From Ralstonia thomasii (GTDB taxonomy: Bacteria; Pseudomonadota; Gammaproteobacteria; Burkholderiales; Burkholderiaceae), in NCBI RefSeq assembly GCF_958405895.1, contig NZ_CATZAR010000010.1: 64,000 bases of DNA; one strand, written 5' to 3'. Under the pieces are notes generated by a model that ran no database searches, was not told where the DNA came from, and saw only the letters and a list, made by a program, of their open reading frames with translations. Of this stretch, positions 20,682 through 28,318 are shown in pieces. How positions within the stretch are numbered: the stretch's first letter is position 1; each line of letters begins with the position of its first letter. The position numbers and the translations under genes were made by a program.

Positions 20682-20688
20682 GGCCGCG

Positions 20689-22452
20689 ATGTCGATGCTG
20701 CCGCCCGAGACCAACGTGGTTACGGCCACGCAATCCGAACCGGTTCGCGCTGCGGGCCGGCCTTTCTGGCGTACCGATACGCCGGTGCTGACGGGCATGA
20801 AGCTCGGCTGGCTGCTGTTGCTGACCATCGGCTTGCTGCTGCCCACGGCGATGATGCTCTTGCAGGCCACGGGCCTCGTTGCCAGCGCCCGCAGCACAGA
20901 CGAGCATGGCCTCGCGCTGGTTGCCCACGTGGTGCAGGGGCCGAATTTCCTGGCCATGGTGGGGCGTACGCTGGCCGTATCCAGCGCCGTGGCTGCCATT
21001 GTGGTGCCGCTGGCGTTTGCCCTGGCGTATGCGGTGCAGCGCACGCGCATGCCGTTGCGCGGCACGCTGCGCACGCTGGCGATGCTGCCGCTGTTTGCGC
21101 CGTCGCTGCTGCCGGGCATTGCGCTGGTCTACCTGTTCGGCAACCAGGGCCTGTTCAAGGCATGGATGAACGGCAGCAACATCTACGGCTTCTGGGGCAT
21201 CGTGCTGGGCGAGGTGTTTTATACCTTTCCGTATGCGTTGATGCTGCTGCTGGCGACGCTCACGCTGGCGGACGGCCGGCTGTATGACGCCGCCCGTGCC
21301 ATGGGCGCGAGCCCGTGGCGCACCTTCCGCACGGTGACGCTGCCCGGCGCACGCTACGGGTTGTTTGGCGCCTTTGCACTGGTCTTCACGCTGGTCGCGA
21401 CCGACTTTGGTGTGCCGACCGTGGTGGGAGGCAGCTACCAGGTGTTGGCCGTCGAGGCCTACAAGGCCGTGGTGGGGCAGCAGCAGTTTGCGCGCGGTGC
21501 CGTGATCGGCCTGATGTTGCTGCTGCCGGCGCTGCTGACCTTTGCGGTAGAGCGCCTCGTGCAGCGTCGCCAGCACGCCGCGCTGGCCAGCCGCGCGCAG
21601 CCATATCATCCGCAGCCTGATCGTCTGCGTGACGGACTTTTCCTCTTGCTGAGCGTGCTGGTGGTCGGCGGAATTCTGCTGATGCTTGCCACCGCCGTCG
21701 GGGCATCGCTGGTGAAGCTCTGGCCGTACAACCTCGAACTGTCGCTGCGCAACTACGACTTCGACAATATGGACGGCGGCGGCTGGCTCGCGTATCGCAA
21801 CAGCCTGAAGCTGGCCGCGCTGACGACCGTGTTCGGTACCGCACTGATCTTCACCGGCGCATGGCTGGTCGAAAAGACGCGCGCCGCAGGATGGCTGCAA
21901 TCGGGGCTGCATTCGGCCATCCGCTTTGCCGTGCTACTGCCGATGGCGGTGCCCGGCCTCGTGCTCGGTCTGGGCTACGTGTTTTTCTTCAACCATCCGG
22001 CCAATCCGCTCAACGGCCTGTATGGCGGCATGGCGCTGATGGTGATCTGCACGATCATGCACTGCGCCACGGCGGCGCACCTCACGTCGGTGGCGTCGCT
22101 GGGGCAACTCGATCCGGTGTTCGAGGCGGTGTCGGCCTCGCTCAAGGTGTCGGCGCTGCGCACGTACTGGCGTGTGACGCTGCCGATGTGCCTGCCGGCC
22201 GTGCTGTCGTGCGCGCGTTATCTGTTCGTGTCGGCCATGACCACTGTGTCGGCGGTGATCTTCCTCTACAGCCCGGACACCGTCCTCGCCTCCGTGGCCG
22301 TGCTGAACATGGACGACGCCGGCGACATCGGCCCTGCGGCGGCGATGTCCACGCTCATTCTGGTCACGTCGATCGTCGTATCGCTGCTGCTGGAGCTGGC
22401 CATGCGCGGCATCGTGCGCCGCACGCAGGCTTGGCGCACGGCGGCGCATTGA
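20689..22452 (+). CDS. phnU: 2-aminoethylphosphonate ABC transporter, fused double permease
   Basis: A 587-aa permease that contains two BPD-type transmembrane domains in one chain, each of about six segments. The EAA loops are LYDAARAMGASPWRTFRTVT and FEAVSASLKVSALRTYWRVT. In Salmonella PhnU and PhnV are separate proteins; here they are fused, as in the PhnU2-type family. ATG 20689 follows TGAGGCC; an ATG at 20674, overlapping the ATPase stop, is the alternative. It is followed 44 bp later by phnX. Confidence 0.86.
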   Translation: MSMLPPETNVVTATQSEPVRAAGRPFWRTDTPVLTGMKLGWLLLLTIGLLLPTAMMLLQATGLVASARSTDEHGLALVAHVVQGPNFLAMVGRTLAVSSAVAAIVVPLAFALAYAVQRTRMPLRGTLRTLAMLPLFAPSLLPGIALVYLFGNQGLFKAWMNGSNIYGFWGIVLGEVFYTFPYALMLLLATLTLADGRLYDAARAMGASPWRTFRTVTLPGARYGLFGAFALVFTLVATDFGVPTVVGGSYQVLAVEAYKAVVGQQQFARGAVIGLMLLLPALLTFAVERLVQRRQHAALASRAQPYHPQPDRLRDGLFLLLSVLVVGGILLMLATAVGASLVKLWPYNLELSLRNYDFDNMDGGGWLAYRNSLKLAALTTVFGTALIFTGAWLVEKTRAAGWLQSGLHSAIRFAVLLPMAVPGLVLGLGYVFFFNHPANPLNGLYGGMALMVICTIMHCATAAHLTSVASLGQLDPVFEAVSASLKVSALRTYWRVTLPMCLPAVLSCARYLFVSAMTTVSAVIFLYSPDTVLASVAVLNMDDAGDIGPAAAMSTLILVTSIVVSLLLELAMRGIVRRTQAWRTAAH

Positions 22453-22496
22453 ATTCGTAGTCTGTAACAGCAATAAAGCAGAAAGGAAGCAAGCAC

Positions 22497-23375
22497 ATGG
22501 GTGATTCCTCCCCAATCACGACGCGCCAGGCGGGCGCAGACCGCATCAACCCCGGCAGCACGCCCTTGCGCCTAGAGGCTGCTGTGCTCGACTGGGCCGG
22601 CACCGTGGTCGACTTTGGCTCGTTTGCGCCCACGCAGATCTTCGTGGAAGCGTTTGCGGAATTTGGCGTCGCCATCACGCTGGACGAAGCGCGCGGCCCG
22701 ATGGGCCTGGGCAAGTGGGACCACATCCGCACGCTGTGCAACGACGGCGCCATCGCCGCGCGTTTCTCGCTTGCACATGGCCGCATGCCGACCGATGACG
22801 ATGTCACGGCCATCTACAACCGCTTCATGCCGCTGCAGATCGAAAAGGTGGGTGCGCATTCCGCCATGATTCCGGGCGCGCTGGACACCGTCGCCGCGCT
22901 GCGCGAAGCGGGTTTGAAGATCGGTACGTGCTCCGGTTACCCGCGCGTGGTGATGGACCGCGTGATCGATCTGGCTGCCAAGGCCGGCTACACGCCCGAC
23001 TGCGTGATCGCTTGCGACGAAGTGCCCCGCGCCCGCCCGTGGCCCGCGCAGGCCCTGCGCTGCGTGGTCGACCTTGCGATTGGCGATGTGGCCGCCTGCG
23101 TGAAGGTCGACGACACCGTGCCCGGCATCGAAGAGGGCCGCCGCGCCGGCATGTGGACCGTTGCGCTGCTGATGTCGGGCAACGCGCTTGGCCTGCCGTA
23201 CGAGCAGTACACCGCGCTGTCTGCGGACGAGCGTGCGCGCCATCGCGTTGCCATCTCCGCCGGCTTTGCCGCCTGCCGCCCGCATTACGAGATCGATACG
23301 ATTGCCGATCTGCCCGAAGTCGTGGCCGACATCAACCGCCGCCTCGCGCGCGGTGAACGCCCGCAGTGCATTTGA
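22497..23375 (+). CDS. phnX: phosphonoacetaldehyde hydrolase (phosphonatase)
   Basis: A 292-aa HAD-superfamily enzyme that cleaves phosphonoacetaldehyde to acetaldehyde and phosphate. The nucleophile motif LDWAGTVVDFG (Asp32, with the PhnX-specific Ala at +2 in place of Asp) and the Schiff-base lysine in PMGLGKWDHIRTLCND (Lys73) are both present, with KVDDTVPGIEEG as motif IV. AGAAAGGAAGC precedes ATG 22497. Position within the transporter operon supports the assignment. Confidence 0.95.
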   Translation: MGDSSPITTRQAGADRINPGSTPLRLEAAVLDWAGTVVDFGSFAPTQIFVEAFAEFGVAITLDEARGPMGLGKWDHIRTLCNDGAIAARFSLAHGRMPTDDDVTAIYNRFMPLQIEKVGAHSAMIPGALDTVAALREAGLKIGTCSGYPRVVMDRVIDLAAKAGYTPDCVIACDEVPRARPWPAQALRCVVDLAIGDVAACVKVDDTVPGIEEGRRAGMWTVALLMSGNALGLPYEQYTALSADERARHRVAISAGFAACRPHYEIDTIADLPEVVADINRRLARGERPQCI

Positions 23376-23430
23376 GTTTGTTGTCCTGTTTGTTGTCTTG
23401 TCCCCTGCATCACACCACACCGAGGAAACC

Positions 23431-24456
23431 ATGACCGCACGTCTTTCCCTGCTGGCCGCCGCAATCACGTCGGCAACGATGGCGTTTGCCACGTCGGCGT
23501 TCGCCAAGACCACGCTGACCGTGTACACGGCGCTGGAAGCTGACCAAGTGAAGGCATACCAGGACGCCTTCGAGAAGGCCAATCCGGATATCGAAATCAA
23601 GTGGGTGCGCGACTCCACCGGCGTCGTCACCGCCAAGCTGCTGGCCGAGAAGAACAACCCGCGTGCCGACGTGGTGTGGGGCCTGGCCGCATCGAGCCTG
23701 GCCATCCTGGACAAGGAAGGCATGCTGACGCCGTACGCACCGGCCGATCTGTCGAAGATCGGTGCGACTTACCGCGACAAGGCCAACCCGCCGGCATGGG
23801 TGGGCATGGATGCCTGGGGCGCCGCCATCTGCTTCAACACCGTCGAAGCACAGAAGCAGAATCTGCCGAAGCCGACGTCGTGGGCCGACCTGACCAAGCC
23901 CGTGTATGCCGGCAAGATCGTCATGCCGAACCCGGCATCGTCGGGCACCGGCTACCTCGACGTGAGCGCGTGGCTGCAGATGATGGGCGAGCAGAAGGGC
24001 TGGGCCTACATGGACGCGCTGCACCAGAACATCGGCCAGTACACGCACTCGGGCTCCAAGCCTTGCAAAATGGCCGCCTCGGGCGAGTTCCCGATCGGTA
24101 TCGCGTTCGAATACCGCGCGGTGAAGTCGAAGAAGGAGGGCGCCCCGATCGATATCGTGCTGCCGTCGGAAGGCCTGGGCTGGGACGTGGAAGCGACCGG
24201 CATCATGAAGGGCACCAAGAACCTGGAAGCGGCCAAGAAGCTGGCTGACTTCTCGGCAAGCCCGGCTGCGATGGCGCTGTACGAGAAGAACTTTGCCGTG
24301 GTCGCCACGCCCGGCTTCTCCAAGCCGGATCCGCTGCTGCCGGCCGACTACGAAAAGCATTTGATCAAGAACGACTTTGCATGGGCCAGCGCCAACCGCG
24401 ATCGCATCCTCGCCGAGTGGACGAAGCGCTACGACGGCAAGTCGGAGAAGAAGTAA
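23431..24456 (+). CDS. phnS: 2-aminoethylphosphonate ABC transporter, periplasmic binding protein
   Basis: A 341-aa extracellular solute-binding protein. The signal peptide MTARLSLLAAAITSATMAFA ends with TSAFA just before KTTLTVYTALEADQVK, giving a predicted mature start near residue 26. The fold resembles iron/phosphonate binding proteins (family 1), with the PhnS-like NPASSGTGYLDVSAWLQMM segment. GAGGAAACC sits 5 nt before ATG 23431; the frame is open upstream but overlaps phnX. The stop TAA is directly abutted by the GTG of the next gene. Confidence 0.9.
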   Translation: MTARLSLLAAAITSATMAFATSAFAKTTLTVYTALEADQVKAYQDAFEKANPDIEIKWVRDSTGVVTAKLLAEKNNPRADVVWGLAASSLAILDKEGMLTPYAPADLSKIGATYRDKANPPAWVGMDAWGAAICFNTVEAQKQNLPKPTSWADLTKPVYAGKIVMPNPASSGTGYLDVSAWLQMMGEQKGWAYMDALHQNIGQYTHSGSKPCKMAASGEFPIGIAFEYRAVKSKKEGAPIDIVLPSEGLGWDVEATGIMKGTKNLEAAKKLADFSASPAAMALYEKNFAVVATPGFSKPDPLLPADYEKHLIKNDFAWASANRDRILAEWTKRYDGKSEKK

Positions 24457-25680
24457 GTGATTGAAGCTCCCGCAACTTCCGGGGGCCTGGATGCCAGCAC
24501 CGACGTCGCGGTTGTCGGGGCTGGCATTCTGGGCTTGGCACACGCCGCTGCCGCCGTCAAACGCGGCCTGCGCGTGACGGTGTTCGAGCGCAGCGATATT
24601 GCCGTCGGTGCGTCCATCCGCAATTTTGGGCAGATGCTGGTGACTGGCCAGCCGCCCGGCATCATGCTGGACCTCGCGCGCGAAAGCCGCGCACTGTATC
24701 TCGACTGGGCTGACAAGGCCGGCGTCTTTGCGCGCGCGAACGGTGCGCTGCTGTTTGCCCGCAATGCCGCAGAAGAAGCTGTGCTGGACGAGTTCATGGC
24801 GACGCGCGCACCGGCCTTCGGCTACAACGTGAAGCTGCTGCGCAGCGCAGACCTGGCCGACCTCTACGATGGCCGCTTCATGCGCCACCGCGCCGCACTG
24901 CAGGGCTTCGACGATCTGCAGCTCTATTCGCGCGAAGCCATTCCGGCGCTGGCGTCGTGGCTTGCCACGCAAGGCGTGCGTTTCCATTTCGGCACGCTCG
25001 TGCGCCATGTGGAAGGCGGCCGGCTGGAGACAACCGCTGGCGTGTGCAACGCCCAGCGTGTGGTTGTCTGCAGCGGTCACGATTACCAGACGCTGTGTGC
25101 TGACCAGCTTCGCGCGCTGCAACCGCAGGTTTGCCGCCTACAGATGCTGCGTGTCACGCCCGAAGACGGCTTCCGCCTGGAACACGCCGTGCTGACCGGC
25201 CTGTCATGCACGCACTACGGTGCCTTTGCGGATCTGCCGACCGCCCAGGCACTGGCCATGCAGATCGAGCATCAGCGCCCCGAGCTGGCGCGCCACGGCA
25301 TTCACCTGCTGGTGAGCCCGACACCGTATGGCGACTGGATTGTTGGCGATTCGCACGACTACGGCCAGGACGCCCGTCCGTTCAATGCCGAGTCGGTCGA
25401 CAACATCATGCTGGATCTCGCACGGGACACCTTTGGAGCCAAGCTGCGCGTGGTCGAGCGTTGGCAGGGCGTGTACGGCGCGAAGTGCCGTGTGCCGGGC
25501 AGCGGCGCATTCTCCATTACCCGCGTCGATGACCGCACCACAGTCGCGCTGATGCACAGTGGCATTGGCATGAGCGTGGGCCCGGCGCTGGCGCATCGGC
25601 ATATGGATGCGCTGGTCGACGGCACCGAGCTGCCGCAGTGGACACCGCCGGCAAGCGTGCCCGCAGACGTGGCCGCCTGA
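24457..25680 (+). CDS. FAD-dependent oxidoreductase of the phosphonate operon
   Basis: A 407-aa DAO-type flavoprotein with an N-terminal Rossmann motif VAVVGAGILGLAHAAAAVKR and a C-terminal FAD-contact region (ALMHSGIGMSVGPALAHRH). It belongs to the TIGR03364-like family (from memory), found in phosphonate operons that lack the PhnW transaminase, where members are thought to oxidise 2-aminoethylphosphonate or its N-methyl form to phosphonoacetaldehyde. No phnW is present in this window, which agrees. The GTG start at 24457 abuts the phnS stop codon, indicating tight coupling. It is the last gene of the operon, followed by a terminator. Confidence 0.85.
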   Translation: MIEAPATSGGLDASTDVAVVGAGILGLAHAAAAVKRGLRVTVFERSDIAVGASIRNFGQMLVTGQPPGIMLDLARESRALYLDWADKAGVFARANGALLFARNAAEEAVLDEFMATRAPAFGYNVKLLRSADLADLYDGRFMRHRAALQGFDDLQLYSREAIPALASWLATQGVRFHFGTLVRHVEGGRLETTAGVCNAQRVVVCSGHDYQTLCADQLRALQPQVCRLQMLRVTPEDGFRLEHAVLTGLSCTHYGAFADLPTAQALAMQIEHQRPELARHGIHLLVSPTPYGDWIVGDSHDYGQDARPFNAESVDNIMLDLARDTFGAKLRVVERWQGVYGAKCRVPGSGAFSITRVDDRTTVALMHSGIGMSVGPALAHRHMDALVDGTELPQWTPPASVPADVAA

Positions 25681-25701
25681 CATAGCTACTGTTCAGTGCA
25701 G

Positions 25702-25740
25702 ACGCCCGCATGGTTCACGCCGGGCGGGCGTTCTTGTTTT
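25702..25740. terminator. intrinsic terminator between convergent phn operon and HAD gene
   Basis: The stem ACGCCCGC / GCGGGCGT (8 bp) encloses a 14-nt loop and is followed by TCTTGTTTT on the plus strand. It lies between the stop codons of the flavoprotein gene and the convergent HAD gene, and probably serves both directions. Confidence 0.75.
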
Positions 25741-26423
25741 CAGGCAGGAAAGAGTTCGACGATGGGCCAGCCGCGCGATTCGGCCACGGCACGCAAAGTG
25801 CTGTCGGGGCTCACGGCCACCGGATGCGAAACGGCTTCAAGCAGCGGCAGGTCGTTGCATGAATCGCTGTAGAACACGGTGCGCGAGAAGTCCGTCATGC
25901 GCTGGCCGCGCTGTGCGAGCCATTCCGTGACGCGCACGATCTTGCCCGCGCCAAACGTGGCCGTGCCGAGCGGGTTACCCGTGAAGGCGCCATCGCTCTG
26001 GCCGTTGAGGGTCTCGCCTTCCACCGCCAGCAGATGTGGCACGTTGAACGCGGCGGCAATCGGCTCGGCCAGGTAGCGGTGCGTGGCGGTGACGATGCAG
26101 CAAAGATCGCCGGCGCGCAAGTGTGTGTCGACCAGTTTCCGCGCGCGCGGCAGCATGGCTGGCGTGATGATGTCGCGCAGGAACGTCGCACGCCAGGCGT
26201 CGAGCCGCGTGCGCGGGTGCTGGGCCAGCAGGCCGAGCGAGAAGCGCGCGTGTCGCGCAAAGTCGAGCGTGCCGTCTCGGTACTCCCGCATCCACCGTTC
26301 GTTGGCTCGCTCGAAGACGCTTCGATCCACCGCGCCCTGGGCGACCAGAAAGCAGCCCCATTCGTATTCGCTGTCAATGGGTAGCAGGGTATGGTCCAGG
26401 TCGAACAGGGCAAGCGATTGCAT
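25740..26423 (-). CDS. HAD-superfamily (subfamily IB) phosphatase
   Basis: A 227-aa HAD phosphatase. The nucleophile motif LFDLDHTLLP (Asp8, Asp10), motif II in CCIVTATHRYLAEPI, and motifs III/IV (GAGKIVRV, YSDSCNDLPLLEAV) are intact. It is similar to SerB-like and histidinol-phosphatase-like IB enzymes, common in betaproteobacteria. It lies 45 bp downstream of the second phn-type LysR on the same strand and may be co-transcribed with it. The substrate is not evident; a role linked to phosphonate breakdown would be speculation. Confidence 0.8.
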   Translation of the reverse strand: MQSLALFDLDHTLLPIDSEYEWGCFLVAQGAVDRSVFERANERWMREYRDGTLDFARHARFSLGLLAQHPRTRLDAWRATFLRDIITPAMLPRARKLVDTHLRAGDLCCIVTATHRYLAEPIAAAFNVPHLLAVEGETLNGQSDGAFTGNPLGTATFGAGKIVRVTEWLAQRGQRMTDFSRTVFYSDSCNDLPLLEAVSHPVAVSPDSTLRAVAESRGWPIVELFPA

Positions 26424-26468
26424 ACAACGGGCGGGCAGGGGCGGTTGAAAAATCGCGAAGTTACGGCC

Positions 26469-27404
26469 CTAGCGCGTCGCGGCTGTGTCCATTGCCATAA
26501 CTTTGGCGATGAACGCATCGGCCTTTTTCTCGGGTGCGTGGGCCAACTGCGGGTCCAGGCGGTCAAGAAACGCGCGTACCAGCCGTGCGTCCTTGCGCTC
26601 CTTCAGGAAGTACAGGTATTCGTGAATGACTGGCGCGTTGCCGGCAAACGGCAGCACGCGCACGTCGGGCCGGCGCGGTGCTTCACGTGCGGGAACGATG
26701 CTGCAGCCCAGCCCCAGGCTGACTGCTTCGTAAATGGCTTCCCGGCTGCCGATGATGCTCGTGCTGGCAGGCTCGATGCCGGCCGCGGCAAACGCGTCTT
26801 CGGTGACGCGGCGGGTGACGGAGCCCGGTTCGCGCATCAGCAATTGGCAGCCGGCAACGTCATCCAGGGTGACGCTCGGGCGACGTGCAAGTGGGTGGTC
26901 CAGCGGCACCACCAGCACCATCGTGTCTTCGGCCAGCGTGATGCGATGCAGCCGTTCGTCATCCACGGCGTGAGACGAAACAGCCAGGTCGATACGCACC
27001 TCCGAGAGCGCCTCGAGCATCTGCTGCGAGTTGCCGAATTCGATGGTGATCTCGATGGTGGGATGGCGTGCGCGAAACGCCGCCACGCTGGGCAGGATGT
27101 AGTACGGGCCCGTGGCGCCCACGCGCAGGTTGCCGGTGCGCAGATCGCCGGCATTGCGCAGGAGAAAATCGACGTCGCCTTCTTGCTGCGCGAGGCGCTC
27201 GACGATAGGCATGAGGCTCACGCCCAGGTCGGACAGGTCCAGCCGGCTGCCGCGGCGGTGAAACAGTTCCACGCCGTACATCTCTTCCAGTTGGCGGATA
27301 CGTCCGGTCACGGTCGGCTGGGACAGGCGCAGGCGCTTGGCGGCCGACGTGACGCTGCCCTGGCGCGCCACCTCGAAGAACGACATCAATAGATCGCCCA
27401 GCAT
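26469..27404 (-). CDS. second LysR-family regulator of the phosphonate type
   Basis: A 311-aa LysR regulator. It closely resembles the regulator at 18594-19460: the helix-turn-helix reads GSVTSAAKRLRLSQPTVTGR and the effector domain NLRVGATGPYYILPSVAAF, and the C-terminal EYLYFLKERKDARL matches EYLYCLQDRREARL in the first. So two paralogous phosphonate-type regulators flank the operon. It carries a 25-residue C-terminal extension not seen in the first. The orphan atpC-like gene diverges from it 236 bp away. Confidence 0.84.
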   Translation of the reverse strand: MLGDLLMSFFEVARQGSVTSAAKRLRLSQPTVTGRIRQLEEMYGVELFHRRGSRLDLSDLGVSLMPIVERLAQQEGDVDFLLRNAGDLRTGNLRVGATGPYYILPSVAAFRARHPTIEITIEFGNSQQMLEALSEVRIDLAVSSHAVDDERLHRITLAEDTMVLVVPLDHPLARRPSVTLDDVAGCQLLMREPGSVTRRVTEDAFAAAGIEPASTSIIGSREAIYEAVSLGLGCSIVPAREAPRRPDVRVLPFAGNAPVIHEYLYFLKERKDARLVRAFLDRLDPQLAHAPEKKADAFIAKVMAMDTAATR

Positions 27405-27640
27405 GCTTGTGTTTCCCTGATATGTCTTTTTTGATCGTCAGGCGCCCAGTCTAGGCAGCGTTTGTGACGCTACATGCGGTGAAACCTTACGGTCAGCCAT
27501 GGACAGACGCGCGGGCGGCGGCGATTGCCACGCGCAAGTCAACGTGGCGTGGGTCGCATCGAAAAGGAAGGGCGCGCGAGGACGGGGCGGGCGCACATCG
27601 TGCTACCGTGTCCACCTATGCGCGTAATAGAGGAGAGACC

Positions 27641-28060
27641 ATGCCGGTGCTGAAGGTCGATGTCGTCACGGCAGAAGAACGGCTGTACGAAGGCAACGCC
27701 AAGTTTGTGGTGATCCCCGGCACCGAGGGCGAACTGGGCATCTTGCCAGGCCATGAACGTCTGCTGACGCGCATGCGCCCGGGCAGTGTCCGCGTCACGC
27801 AGGAGAACAACGAAGAAGTGATCCTCTTTGTAGCCGGCGGCTTTGTCGACGTGCAACCGGAGCAGGTGATCGTGCTGGCAGACACCGCCGTGCGCGCACA
27901 CGACCTGGATGAGGCGAAAGCGCAGCAGGCCCGCAAGGCGGCCGAGGAGCTTATGCAGAACAGCCAAAGCAAATTCGACTACGCACGCGCGCAGGCGGAG
28001 TTGGCCGAAGCCGTCGCGCAACTGGCCGCCATCGAGCGTTTGCGCAAGCGCCGCCGCTGA
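27641..28060 (+). CDS. atpC: orphan F1 ATP synthase epsilon subunit
   Basis: A 139-aa epsilon subunit. The beta-sandwich domain (MPVLKVDVVTAEERLYEGNA, GTEGELGILPGHERLLTRMR, PGSVRV) and the C-terminal two-helix domain (HDLDEAKAQQARKAAEEL) are complete. AGGAGAGACC precedes ATG 27641; the upstream part of the open frame is a shadow. No other ATP synthase subunit lies nearby: the flanking genes are a LysR regulator and a TonB receptor. It is therefore a second or displaced copy, and which one supplies the enzyme cannot be told here. A terminator-like hairpin follows. Confidence 0.88.
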   Translation: MPVLKVDVVTAEERLYEGNAKFVVIPGTEGELGILPGHERLLTRMRPGSVRVTQENNEEVILFVAGGFVDVQPEQVIVLADTAVRAHDLDEAKAQQARKAAEELMQNSQSKFDYARAQAELAEAVAQLAAIERLRKRRR

Positions 28061-28141
28061 GGCTTGGCCTTCACAAGAAAGGGGCCATGCCGCCCTGCAC
28101 CACAACGGCGCTGACGTGTCGTCCCACCAGGGGTGGGGTAA

Positions 28142-28165
28142 AGAACCGCGCCGGTTCTCCGTTTT
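28142..28165 (+). terminator. hairpin terminator after atpC
   Basis: AGAACCG / CGGTTCT pair perfectly around a 3-nt loop (28142-28158) and are followed by CCGTTTT. It lies about 80 bp after the atpC stop and separates it from the TonB receptor operon. Confidence 0.55.
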
Positions 28166-28318
28166 AGAGCAGAACGATCGAATTTCCCGCCGAACGTCAT
28201 CCCACAGACGTGATCGGTTCTGCCGGTTCTGCTGATGTCGCTGCTTGTTGTGATTGCCCGTGCGCTTGGGCTTGGTTGCTTGAAACATCCGAGTGCAGAG
28301 CATGTGTTCTCGTTGCCA

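Noticed and set aside
20674..20688. Upstream ATG for the phn permease
   Set aside because: Not excluded, but the ATG at 20689 has the better ribosome-binding site.
23410..25122. 570-codon minus-strand frame opposite phnS and the flavoprotein gene
   Set aside because: Shadow of two strongly supported plus-strand genes.
27464..27640. N-terminal extension of the atpC-like protein
   Set aside because: The extra 59 residues do not resemble the family, and a good ribosome-binding site precedes ATG 27641.
28061..28318. Cobalamin riboswitch before the TonB receptor
   Set aside because: No conserved B12-box-like or other riboswitch core could be found; only a small terminator hairpin is present.
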